From: Symbiodinium natans
Taxonomy: Eukaryota > Sar > Dinophyceae > Suessiales > Symbiodiniaceae
Direction: 5' to 3'
DNA length: 55,000 nucleotides
Assembly: GCA_905221605.1 (NCBI GenBank)
Contig: CAJNDS010000396.1
Location: 1-55,000 of the forward strand
Shown here piece by piece: positions 29,107 through 39,739 of this stretch. Position numbers and translations under genes: made by a program. How positions within the stretch are numbered: the first letter of the stretch is position 1; each line of letters begins with the position of its first letter. The notes beneath the pieces are model-generated. The model ran no database searches and was not told the origin of the DNA. It worked only from the letters and a program-made list of their open reading frames with translations.

Positions 29107-29778
29107 CTAGCGTCGCTTGCGCTTGATTTGACGTTTGCGCTGCGCAGCGTCGAAATATTCTTGGAGCGTGTCCCTGGATGCAATGGCCCGCCAAAACGCA
29201 TCCATGTTCGGACGGTTGTTGACATACCTGTGTATGGCATCCACTTGCCGTTCGATGAGAGCCTGTCGGTTCCTCAAATCCCTATTGCCCCCTTTCTGTC
29301 CTTTAGACTTTATGACAAAAATCCGAGTGAAAGAAAGGATGTCGCCGTCCAGAGCCACATATCTAGCGGTCCGTTCAACATCGTCCAAAATGGAACCCCA
29401 TCGGCACGATGTGGCTGGCTCAGACTGACCAAGAGCAGAAGTGACCAGCAAACCAAAAAACGCACCGTACAACAGGAAGTGCCCTGCGCGCGGCTCCAAC
29501 AATAGGTGCAATTGTTCCGCGAGTTGGGTGCGTCGCCACTCGTTCCTTTGCATGGAAAATACGTTCGCTTGGTATAGGGGAACATGAGTCATGGATACTG
29601 GGTAGGTAGCGGGCAGTACACTCAACTTATGATTAAGCAGGCATGGGGTCTTATTGTAACTAAGATACAACATCATCGAAACAACCGCGACACTCTTCTG
29701 AAATTTCGTCAGCATAGTTAAGCCCCGAACGGTGCGAAGCCATGGGCACAACCCAAGCTTGCCGCAAAACACAAACAT
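29107..29778 (-). CDS. Hypothetical protein with basic C terminus
   Basis: A 223-codon frame, non-repetitive. It has a hydrophobic stretch GHFLLYGAFFGLLVTSALG in its middle and a strongly basic end (QRKRQIKRKRR) that could act as a nuclear signal. No family recognised. It lies among retroelement debris on the same strand, so it may be part of a transposon or a chance frame. GC-rich codon use is consistent with coding. Confidence 0.3.
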   Translation of the reverse strand: MFVFCGKLGLCPWLRTVRGLTMLTKFQKSVAVVSMMLYLSYNKTPCLLNHKLSVLPATYPVSMTHVPLYQANVFSMQRNEWRRTQLAEQLHLLLEPRAGHFLLYGAFFGLLVTSALGQSEPATSCRWGSILDDVERTARYVALDGDILSFTRIFVIKSKGQKGGNRDLRNRQALIERQVDAIHRYVNNRPNMDAFWRAIASRDTLQEYFDAAQRKRQIKRKRR

Positions 29779-29883
29779 CGAGGCAAAACATGCATCATCT
29801 TCGAACGACCCTTAAGCGAAATCTGCGGAACCTTGTGTAGGAGCCGTGGGTCTCACTAAGTTCGCAAGCTCAAAGCCCCCCAC

Positions 29884-30072
29884 CTAGTTGCCTTTGAGAT
29901 TCGTGTGGTAGCTCCGCAAGTGGTACGCGTTGGCTGTCCCGGCAACCGCCCACGCATGATAGCCCTTGTCCACCATCTTCCTGAATCCAAATGCGTTTTT
30001 GGGACAGTCAGACGCCGTCGGGACGAGACTTGGCCAATCCGTCCCTGTCAGCCCGACAAAATTACGAAACAC
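29884..30072 (-). CDS. Short hypothetical reading frame
   Basis: 62 codons including FRKMVDKGYHAWAVAGTANA. It resembles a fragment of a longer protein, possibly a transposase-like segment, but this is not demonstrable. It lies upstream of the 29,107-29,778 frame on the same strand and may belong to the same decayed gene. Confidence 0.2.
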   Translation of the reverse strand: MFRNFVGLTGTDWPSLVPTASDCPKNAFGFRKMVDKGYHAWAVAGTANAYHLRSYHTNLKGN

Positions 30073-30099
30073 GCCGCCGAGGCCAGAGGCCTTAGGTGT

Positions 30100-31266
30100 C
30101 TTGATGGCTAAGTTAGTACCCCCGCCTAATCCTCTTTTTGCAGCCGAAAGTTTAGCGATAATCGTTTTCGGCCAACGATTTCGAACCCCGCCCCGCCCCC
30201 CCCTGCCACATATCTCCCTTGCCCTTCTCCCCCCGAAATCAAGCCTGGCCCTTGCGCAGGCGCAGGCGTACAGGCAACACAGGAGTTTTTTTCTACAGGC
30301 TTACAGCTGCAGGCGGTACTCTGCTAGAACCTTGAGCACCAAGCACGGATACATGCAGATGACACTTTGGAAGTTTTAAACCTTTTATCAAGTTTCTATT
30401 GACTTGCCAGAACGTACTCACGTCTGTTTCCTTCACACTACACTCACGCTTGAGCCTAGTCTGAACCTGCGGATAGCGCAGTGAAACGAGGGGCTAACGA
30501 GGGGCAGAAGAAATTGAAATGTTTGTTACGCCCTCATCGATTTATGCTTGAGGTTTGGTAACCGCTAGGTTGTTGGCCCACCCTCACATGAGCTTCTATA
30601 ATGATGTAGTTGAAGTTGAAGACGTCGCACGGTAAGTCGATCATGTAGTGTTGTCACAACTGACAGCTCCACTTGCAGGCACGCAGCGCAGGCAATCCTT
30701 TTGCTGGCCATCACTCAGCTGCTGATCTTTGTAAGCGGGAGACACTCTAGACCTCAAGGGTCAGAAGCGGGACGAACCAACGACCGGTGAGTTGCTGGTA
30801 TACTTTGTGTTGCGGTCGCAGCTCAATCTTGAGCCACACATGTTGCGCATATGCGGAGCACTGCTAAAGCAAAGAGAGGTAACATCAGAAGTGCGGCGAC
30901 TAACGAATTGGATTAGGCTTCGACATCCGTTTGCACCCCCCGATGAGTTGTGCCTCCCGCACTGCTCACATAGGAAGAGCGCCGCGATTACGGGCAACGC
31001 AACAGTGACGTATCCGCCGCAACATATACTGGAAACTTGAAATAGAGTGTGTGATCTCCCAACGACAGTGGTCGTGAGACTTCACTACGTCAGCATCGAT
31101 CCCTTGAAATGACGTATCAGAATCAGAGAGTCACCGAAGAAGAAGGCCCGGAGGGGTGGGGACCTCCTGTGTGCGACGCCCCTTTGCTTCTCTCTCCGCC
31201 TTAATTTCATGGAGTCGCTTCGTCTGCTCTTCATTGAGGTCTACCCCCAATTCCTGGAGGATGTTG
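30100..31266. other. No supported gene
   Basis: Mixed-composition sequence with only short frames on both strands. No repeat, RNA gene or retroelement motif recognised. Confidence 0.5.
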
Positions 31267-32232
31267 TCACATCGGTGAAGTCATTGCCACGGACATGCAG
31301 AGCAAAGTTGCCCTCATAGTCGACATGCGAAGGGAAAACTCATCGCCATTGAAAATTGTACCAGTCGCGAGCATAGCCACATTGGCGCTCACGGTCTTCC
31401 TGGTTCTCCTTTCTCTTTCCTCTGCTGGCCAGGTTTTTGATGTTGCCTTCTGGCTCAGGAGGACGCATGCTCGCGTTGAGGGCGGTGTCGATTTCCCACA
31501 TTGCGTATGGCTGGTGCACCGGGCGGGTGAGGGCGTTCCGAGTGGCGCATTCCCTGCCTGAGCTTGTTGGTTGCTCTTGACCAGCTTGCCGAGGAAGCCC
31601 TCCACACCAGCGACCATGATCACTCCGACGGGGTCGATCAAAAGATAATCGGTCACGCGCTCGTTCGGTTCACGCATGTAGGCGAAGTGTCTATCACCAA
31701 CGACTTTCGCTATGAGATCAGAAAGGATAGCGTAACAGCTAGCGTGCACTTTACGCGCTTCTTGACCGCTATCGATGGAGACTTGGTGATTGAAAACCTG
31801 TCGGTCCATACCCATCTGCTGTGCTCCTCTCATCGAATCAACCTGGAAAGTACCGTCGGGATCTTGAGCGTCGCTGCAGCTGGCACAATGTTGTAGGAGT
31901 TCTTCATCTGACACATCTCGGATGATCTTTGTCGCCTCATCGACTTGGCGCAAGCCTGGCCATTTGCACATGACATCACATCGGTTCATGTCCCCGAACA
32001 TCGAAGGGCATGTTGGTCCACTTGACTGCGTTGATCCAATTCGTGTAGAGTGTAGATGGTGTGGCAGATGACGTAGCACATGTGTGTTATGCACTTTGAA
32101 GCCGGTGCATGTGGGTATATAGTACGGGACCTGCGTTGCCGCCTGTGCGCATGTGAGCTCTGCGTCGATGACCACGACACGGGCATTTGTTAGAACAGCT
32201 GCGCGCTCTGTTACTTCACCTTCGGCTTCCAT
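31267..32232 (-). CDS. Hypothetical protein, 321 codons
   Basis: The longest non-repetitive frame outside the Helitron. It contains DVSDEELLQHCASCSDAQDP and NERVTDYLLIDPVGVIMVAG. The final 100 residues look less protein-like (Ser/Thr/Arg-rich), so an intron or frameshift may lie near 31,540. An overlapping frame at 32,216-32,488 encodes an acidic, Ala/Gln/Glu/Met-rich segment and may be its true N-terminal part in another frame. The copia pol fragment lies about 2 kb upstream on the same strand, so it could be retroelement-derived. No family recognised. Confidence 0.35.
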   Translation of the reverse strand: MEAEGEVTERAAVLTNARVVVIDAELTCAQAATQVPYYIPTCTGFKVHNTHVLRHLPHHLHSTRIGSTQSSGPTCPSMFGDMNRCDVMCKWPGLRQVDEATKIIRDVSDEELLQHCASCSDAQDPDGTFQVDSMRGAQQMGMDRQVFNHQVSIDSGQEARKVHASCYAILSDLIAKVVGDRHFAYMREPNERVTDYLLIDPVGVIMVAGVEGFLGKLVKSNQQAQAGNAPLGTPSPARCTSHTQCGKSTPPSTRACVLLSQKATSKTWPAEERERRTRKTVSANVAMLATGTIFNGDEFSLRMSTMRATLLCMSVAMTSPM

Positions 32233-32488
32233 GGTAACGTCCTCCTCCGAAATCTCGTCTAAATGTCGATATCGGAGATTTCCTCATCTGGCTCGGCTTC
32301 GGTCGGAGCGGTGTGGACATCTCCATGTCGGGCTCGGCAATTCCAGCAGTGTCCATGCTTTCATCCATTTGTGTGTCGGTTTCAGCGGAAGTTGCTGCTG
32401 CGGCTTGCTCCAGTTGTGTTGGCGATGTCCTCTCTCGGGATCTCCGAGGGAGCCTCCCTTTGGACTGCGGTGCGTTGCTACCTTTCAA
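32216..32488 (-). CDS. Hypothetical acidic low-complexity frame
   Basis: 90 codons containing SPTQLEQAAAATSAETDTQM and DESMDTAGIAEPDMEM. Possibly the upstream exon or frameshifted N terminus of the 31,267-32,232 frame, which it overlaps by 17 bp. No family recognised. Confidence 0.2.
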   Translation of the reverse strand: MKGSNAPQSKGRLPRRSRERTSPTQLEQAAAATSAETDTQMDESMDTAGIAEPDMEMSTPLRPKPSQMRKSPISTFRRDFGGGRYHGSRR

Positions 32489-32739
32489 CCGAGATAAACT
32501 TTAAGAAGCAACTGGTGCATCTTGCCAAACATGCGGGAACACGTGCGATAACACTGCCAGATGCACGTTGACGAGGTTGTTCGTTCTTGATCATGAAGCC
32601 TCGATGGCAGGATATCTCCTAGCATCGTCAATATCTGACGCCAACGCCCTTCGCGAAGAATCCAAGTCGGCCGAAGGTAACGACCCGGCGGTGGCTCAAG
32701 GCTCTCGGCTCGAGTGAGAAGGCAAGTGGTAGGCAGTTT

Positions 32740-34310
32740 TCAGGTAGGGTAGCTGCCTAGATGCCATGGAGCCCACCCTCTAAGAGGGATAGCCTGGCTA
32801 TCATAACCTCAGAGGTGAGCCGAGAGGGAAGGTGCTGGAGCGAACTACCAGGGCAGGGCACTTCCGCGATGCCCAGTCCCTGGAGCAGAGTTTCAGCGAG
32901 CGTGCCAAACAGGGATGCCTTCCATGGGCCTCGTGGCCAAGTGGCACCGAGGCAGCAGAGAGGTGCAGACCCTCTGACCCGAACAGATAGGGGCAAGGGC
33001 CGGCGGGCAGGGATCAGCCCAGTATGCTCGGGGGGACCGCAAGGCACGGTTAGTAAGAGAGTGAAAGCCGGAGCTGCGGCGAACTTGAGCAACTGGTCTG
33101 TACAGCCTGTTGCCACCGCTTGCAATCCCTGGAGAGCTGGAGTTAGGAAGCTGGAAGTTTGGGAGTCTGCAGTGGCGATTAGGGAACGTGATGCAGTGGC
33201 CAGCAGGCCGAAAGCACATGCCCCCTTCTGGAAGCCTGCTACATTGTCTGTGGCTTGTAACGGGCTATCGCCTACACTGGCTGCTAACCAGTTCAACATT
33301 GGCTTGAAGTGTGAGATAGATCTGGCGGGCTCTTTCGTGACTCACACAGCCAGAGGTTTTATCCTCTTTGAGATGAGTGGTATAAGGCCCTCCTGACCTT
33401 TGTCATGCTGGGGTATGCCCAGTCCTACCAAGCTTAGTGTCAGGAGCTTTAGTTTGTCCACCTTGGCCTTGCCTAGGACTCATCTACAGTAAATCCACAC
33501 TGGCGGCAGTGCTTGAGAGTGGGATAGCTACCAGAGGCAAGATTCCGCCTTAGGCGCTGCCTGAGGTTTATGTTTATGGGTTTGGCTTCTGCTTGGCGTG
33601 TTTCCCCGCGCCAGTGCACTTCGTGCATGGGGGAATTGAGGGGAAAGCGTGGTCCCCGCGCCTTGTCGAGGGGAGGCGTCGACCCTGCGCCAAATATACC
33701 AAGTTGAGGGGTGCAGTGTCCCCAAGCCTGTCGACATAAGCCTTGTCCAGGTGGTCCCATCCAGCCTCGCACAGGGTAGTTTTCAGGAGGTGCTTTCTGG
33801 AACCCTCCACACAGTGTCCTGGAGTGCCAGACGCCAGGGAGTGTGGAGGTGGCATCCTCGGGCTGTGAAGTGGCGGGCTTCACTGCCCAGGGCCCACAGG
33901 GCTGCAGGCTGAGCAGTTACGGCAGTTCTTTCCTCTCAGCTGAAGCAGGCGGACAACCCTGTAGCTGGGCCAAACCAATTTGTACAGGTAATTGGTGCCT
34001 GTGGCCGAGGGGTCGCAGGTTCTGAGTGCAGAATGCAAAAGCCTTGCTGTGCACCAGGAGGGATGCCCTCTTACTGACAGGAAAGGGAGAAGGGTAGTTT
34101 GCAAGCGGACTTGAGGCAATCCGCACCCACAGATAGGGGCTACCCTCTCGCTCAGTACTGGGGAGAGGAGCGATTGGTGGGGCTCGGTGGAGCTTAGCAG
34201 CAGCGAGAGGTGCCACCCTCTAGTGAGAGGCTGAGGCAATGACCTCATAGGCTTGAGGTCCCACCCTCAGTAGTGGCACTAGTAGCAGAAGGCTTTACCT
34301 GTACAGTTAG
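32740..34310. other. Non-coding stretch dense in short hairpins
   Basis: Many small perfect inverted repeats occur. Examples: GATAGCC/GGCTATC at 32,788-32,802 with a 1-nt loop; GCCTCG/CGAGGC at 32,928-32,953; AGAGG/CCTCT at 33,352-33,367; GCGGA/TCCGC at 34,105-34,124; CCTCT/AGAGG at 34,217-34,230; GACCTCA/TGAGGTC at 34,241-34,260. Frames here (up to 211 codons) lack family features. It abuts the 3' side of the copia pol relic, so it could be an LTR or untranslated part. Inserted organellar DNA is another option. Confidence 0.55.
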
Positions 34311-34639
34311 CCTCTGCTGCTCAAGATAGTGTAGTGGTACTTAGCAGTACGGACTCCGGTCCCAAACACCAAGACGGTGGACTCGCAAACCAAGCTCAAC
34401 TCGGAAAAAAAAATAACGACCCGGCGGCAACGCCGAAGGCGGTTCCCGCAGCATGCGCGTGAACTTGACAACCAGAATGGGATCGACGCTGTCGTGCTCC
34501 TGTAAACCTTCCTTGTTGGAGAGTCCAGCAGGACACAGCACCTGAGGCAATGTCGGCGTCTCCGTATAGGGGAAATGAGGCACCTCAGTCCGAAAGGAGT
34601 ATGAGTAATTTTGATGGCCCTTCTCACCCTTGCTAGCGG

Positions 34640-35208
34640 GTGAGTAGGCCGCATCAGATCCATGATCTCTTGGGAGCCAATGAGGGCCGGCGGAAAGATA
34701 TTGATCAACTGACAAGCGTGCGTCCAGCAAACGGAGTCCTTGAACGATTTTGTGTGTGTGTGTGTCCGCAGCCATCTTGGCTGTGACCTCGCGCGCGAGC
34801 GACACATAGCCTTCCTGGAAGATGCTATGCATCCAACCACTCCACACGGCGCATCGTGGGACGTAGGATTCTTGCCAGCGCGGATCACCCCGATCATAGT
34901 CTGGCTGTCGTCATAGAAGACGAAGTTGGGGTCTTGCGCCCCCAGCTGCTGCCACAACATGTCGGCCGCGACAATCTCAGCCTCAGGCGTCGAGCGGCTC
35001 ACCCTTGCCTTCTGCTCAACCCCGCTAGAGGAAAACGTCTTTGTGGACCTTGAATGCGCATATGAGCACCAGGGGTTGACTTCAGACTCTCGCCACACCC
35101 AGCATAGTCCGCATCCGCAAACAGCCCGATGGAGGAAGACTCGAGAGAATCTCCAACCCATCCAATCATCATGTCATGATGTTTTGACTGAGCCATGAAG
35201 TGATGCAA
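34640..35208 (-). pseudogene. copia RNase H remnant
   Basis: Catalytic-site motif FADADYAG and FPLAGLSRRQG lie in one frame. SRSTPEAEIVAAD and FYDDSQTMIGVIRAGKNPT follow in a second, then GWMHSIFQEGYVSL and AKMAAD in a third, then KSFKDSVCWTHACQLIN back in the second. Shifts are near 35,010, 34,850 and at the (GT)n tract 34,750-34,765. Confidence 0.8.
34750..34765. repeat. GT dinucleotide tract inside RNase H relic
   Basis: A TGTG run on the plus strand (CACACA on the coding strand) lies where copia elements encode a DIHTK-type motif. Its length puts the downstream part out of frame. Confidence 0.8.
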
Positions 35209-35217
35209 TAGAGCGTC

Positions 35218-35640
35218 CTATTCGGTACTCTTGCGAGCAAGGTTGTTGATGCTGCACAAGAGGTTGAATCGACAGATTCGAGCGGCATAGAGCAACTTCA
35301 TCAGGATGCCTGCTGCCTGCGGAGCCAAAGCACCGCGATTTGCCGCGCTGACTTCCTCTTCCACTGGCGCCTTGGGAATAGGGGGAGGCGGCACAAGCCG
35401 ACCATCCGCGTCAACAGGCATGGCGTTGCCACACCACGTGCATCGATGACTTTTCGCAGTACTCGCTGGTGCCCGTGCAGGGTGATGCTTTGTCTCTTCC
35501 GCTGGGCTTGGCGAAGGTACTGCTTCGAATTTGCTGGAATCAAACCCGGTAACATCACAGTACTTCTTGACCGTCATGTCGAGATAAGTCTCCATGTCAT
35601 AGGTGACAGTTTGAACTTGGGTCTTCACACGGCAGCCAAG
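35218..35640 (-). pseudogene. copia RT C terminus and connection
   Basis: Reads on from LGCRVKTQ through YDMETYLDMTVKKYCDVTGF and a zinc-ribbon-like CTWCGNAMP to GILMKLLYAARICRFNLL, the thumb/connection before RNase H. It ends in a TAG stop at 35,218-35,220. The same frame picks up again at 35,208, so the stop is a single disabling change. Confidence 0.8.
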
Positions 35641-35834
35641 GGATACAACCCCAATGGCGTTTCTTCCTCGAGACGTAGTTCCTGTCGCAGCATGTTCCAA
35701 CCTTTCGGAAGCTGGTCCTTTGGACCTGCCATCTTGAGATCGTCGACGTAGATCACCAAGAGCAAACGCATCGTGAGATGGAAGTACAACGACGGCCATT
35801 CTTGACCAAGTGGTTTGAGCCCGACCTTCTGCAC
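35625..35834 (-). pseudogene. copia RT, catalytic YVDD segment
   Basis: The frame carries LLVIYVDDLKMAGPKDQ, the catalytic palm box of copia RT (YVDD), followed by LRLEEETPLGLY. Another shift near 35,640 moves the continuation to the 35,218-35,982 frame (LGCRVKTQ...). Confidence 0.85.
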
Positions 35835-36277
35835 GGCTGTGTGGCAACGTTGCTCCCCACGGTTCCAGCATCGGGATGTCCATAGAGTGCTTTAACCAGG
35901 CGGCATACAGGACGACGGAACTTGTGACGCTGAACAGCTGGATGCCAGGCCTCATCTGGAAGTTCCACCCAACATGGTACACCAGTCAGCTTAGCTTGAA
36001 TGTAAGCCTGAATGGCGTCTGCTATCTGAACAGGTACACAACCGTAGTAGTTGACCCAACGTGATGCATCAAACGTAGCCGGTGAGTTGCCCAAATCCTG
36101 GAACAGCGCAGCTTGCGTGTTCTGGTCCTTGACCTGGTCACCAAGTAGAACACCTCGCCCTGTGAACTTTGAAGGGTTGTCCTCTTTGAGCTGGTAGTTC
36201 TTCTCGCACATAAGCCCACGAACGCGAGCCATGTGGACCCGCTCGCTCTTCTTCTTTGCCACGGGCAACGACGTCAT
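35753..36277 (-). pseudogene. copia RT, N-terminal part
   Basis: Contains GRGVLLGDQVKDQNTQAALF, then DAIQAYIQAKLTGVPCWVEL and PVCRLVKALYGHPDAG. These are the conserved fingers/palm segments of copia reverse transcriptase (QxDxxxAYxxA/LxG and K-LYGxxxA blocks). The RT signal is lost after about 35,840, where the continuation lies in another frame. Confidence 0.85.
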
Positions 36278-36676
36278 CGTATTCCCGTGTTTGCCAATGG
36301 ACTATGCAGACACGGCGATGATGGAGGCACGCCGCCTACATGAACCATGTCGAGAAGTTCCGGCTGGCTCAGAAGTGGTCCGGGCAGAAGTTTAAAGGTG
36401 CCTGGCTCGAAGATGACCAGGTCTTGCTGGCAGGGCCACATGGAGGACTTGTTCGCACATGCCTACGCCAGACAGACCTTCCTTTCGTGAACGAGCGGAG
36501 TGCTTGCCGATACGGTGCACCCAGCTGCTGGAGCTGCTGACGAGGGTTCTGCTGAAGATCTTCCGGGACTGCAGAAGGACTTCCGGGAAGCTAAGGAAAG
36601 GGCTCACAAGGAGGAGGCAGAGAAAGCAGTGACATCGGAAGCTGCGCACAGAGCGGCAAGGAAAGAAGAGATTGAG

Positions 36677-36732
36677 TACGTGAGTGAGTGAGTGAGTGAG
36701 TGAGTGAGTGAGGGAGTGAGCGAGTGAGTGAG
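36677..36732. repeat. GTGA tetranucleotide microsatellite
   Basis: About 13 copies of GTGA, with GGGA and GCGA variants. Confidence 0.95.
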
Positions 36733-37735
36733 GCCAACGGAGAGTTAGACTGATGGCATGGTCAATCAGCCTCATTGCAAAGTGGAAATACACCAACAAG
36801 CTGAAACGTTACCCGACGGAGGTGCACCCCACCCATTACAAGTATCACGAAATGCGAAATGTTCCCGCAGGCCTTTGGTAACAAACGTCACGCCCCCCCC
36901 CCGCCCCCCGGTAACGAAGTAGCGCAGGGCCATAACTTTTCACTTTGCAAGATGTCCCCTTCTGGATACTTGAATGAGACCCGCCTAACGCGGGACTTAC
37001 CTATCGGGATCCACTTTCCTGCACCATGAGCTGGCATTGAAGGTTCAGCGATCAACAACTTCATGGGTTTGCATTGAGCTGGGTGACGTGTTGTCGGAAG
37101 ACTTTAATAGCATACAAAATCCTTGCCGCGTAGCAACAGCAAACCAAAGCCAAGACACTCAAAAGTTACGCGTAACATTGCTGACCACATATCCGGTGTC
37201 AGGGGCACTCCTTCGGCTTCTGCCCTGTGCCATCGAAACTTGGCCACATTGTCGTCACAAATGACGAGGCGTGTGCCTCTGGCCAACAAGGACTCGGCCC
37301 AGCGAACCTCGGTTGGGCGGAGCATTTTGGGTTGTAGGACGCATTGGACCAGCGCAGTGAAAGAGCCGTGGCATCTGCGCCCAGTCTTGATGGGATGATG
37401 CGGTGCAGCGATCTTGCAAGCACAGCCTGACAAGGAAAATTGGAAGGAGTTCGGGACATCATCCAACCGAGAGTTGCCCATTTGTCGTCGATAGGATCAC
37501 GACACGTCAAGTCATGTTCTCGGAAGTCCGACGCGGAGAAAGTCCTCACCATGAGGGCAAACAGCAAACCTGTTTGCTGAATTTTCCGCTCCCGCAGTCG
37601 GGTCGGGTCTGGTCATTTTTCCTGGCTAGGTTGATGCATTTTCTATTTGAATGCGAAGTTTGAGCTTTTAACTGTTTTTTTTCGGCGCGTCCTCTTTTTG
37701 ACTGCGGGCCATGGTTCCATTGTGGACAATGTCAT
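36733..37735. other. No supported gene; C-rich tract included
   Basis: Contains a C-rich run at 36,891-36,907. A 125-codon minus-strand frame (37,104-37,481) is non-repetitive but matches no family. Otherwise unique sequence. Confidence 0.45.
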
Positions 37736-37739
37736 ACGC

Positions 37740-38668
<929 letters not shown>

Positions 38669-38689
38669 CCGCCGGGAATTAAATAACCA

Positions 38690-39065
38690 TGAAATTTGCG
38701 ATGTTTTCGCACGCCCGGCGTTGGAGCACCGTGTGATTTTGCGAAATCGGTGACCATGGTATTTGCGATGGTTTTGGAACCAGCGAATTCGGGGACCATG
38801 GTATTTGCGATGGTTTTGGAAACAGCGAGTTCGGGACCATGCTATTTGCGATGCTTTTGGAACAGCGAATTCGGGGACCATGGTTTTCGCGACGGTTTTT
38901 GGAACCAGCGAACTCGGGGACCATGGCATTTGCGATGGTTTTGGAACCAGCGACTTCGGGGACCATGGTCCAAAACCATCGAACTCGGGGACCATGGTGT
39001 TTGCGATGGTTTTAGAATCAACGAATTCGGGGATCATGGTATTTGCGTTGGGGGTGGGCTCTACC
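38690..39065. repeat. 42-bp minisatellite, block A
   Basis: About eight units of the 42-bp repeat containing GAATTCGGGGACCATGG and TTTGCGATGGTTTTGGAAC. The last units are diverged. Confidence 0.95.
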
Positions 39066-39094
39066 ATCATTTACTATGGGATTAGCGCTACCCA

Positions 39095-39715
39095 CCGCGG
39101 GCCCTCCGTTACAGCTCCGTTACAGCACTTGCTACAGTTCCGTTACAGCGCCGTTGCACCTCCATTACAGCTTCCACTAGAGCTGCGTTACAGCTTTGTT
39201 GCAGCTCCATTACACCTCCGTCACAGCTTCCGTTACAGTTCCGTTGCAGCTCCGTTACAGCTCCGACGCACCTCCGTTACAGCTCCGTTACAGCTCCCTT
39301 GCGCCTCTGTTACAGCTCCTTTACAGCTTCCGTTACAGCTTCCGTTACACTCCGTCGCAGCTCCGTTACAGCAAAGTTACAGCTTCCGTTACAGCTTCCG
39401 TTACAGCTCCGTCACAGCTCCATTACAGCTTTGATGCACCTCCGCTACAGCTCCGACGCAGCTTCCGTTACAGCTCAGTTATACAGCTCCGTTACAGCTC
39501 CGTTGCACCTCCGTTACAGCTCCGCTACAGCTGTTACAGGTCCGTTATTATCAAGTTTCTGCTTCTGCTACGGCTCCGTTACAGCTTCCGTTACAGCGTC
39601 GCTACATCCGGTAGCGCTCCTTTGCAGCCTTCCGATACGGGTCCGTTACAGCTCCGCGACACATCCGTTACAGCTCCAGTTGCCGTTACAAACCCCGTTA
39701 CCGGCGAGCATTTCT
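39095..39715. repeat. 11-12 bp minisatellite CTCCGTTACAG
   Basis: Roughly 50 units of CTCCGTTACAG or CTTCCGTTACAG, with variants such as CTCCGACGCAC. It splits the 42-bp array into two blocks. Confidence 0.95.
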
Positions 39716-39739
39716 GTCATAGTATTAGGCCTGCAAATG

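Larger units (their letters stand above)
34307..36277 (-). mobile_element. Decayed Ty1/copia retrotransposon (pol remnant)
   Basis: Reverse transcriptase and RNase H pieces occur in the right order on the minus strand but spread over three frames, with about five shifts and one stop (35,218-35,220). The piece order and spacing, including a CTWCGNAMP insert between RT and RNase H, match copia-type elements common in Symbiodiniaceae genomes (recognised from memory). Gag, protease, integrase and LTRs are not identified. It cannot encode a working polyprotein. Confidence 0.85.

Noticed and set aside
32757-33396. 180-211 codon frames on both strands
   Set aside because: Composition is Gly/Ser/Ala/Arg-rich with no motif, and the region is dominated by hairpins.
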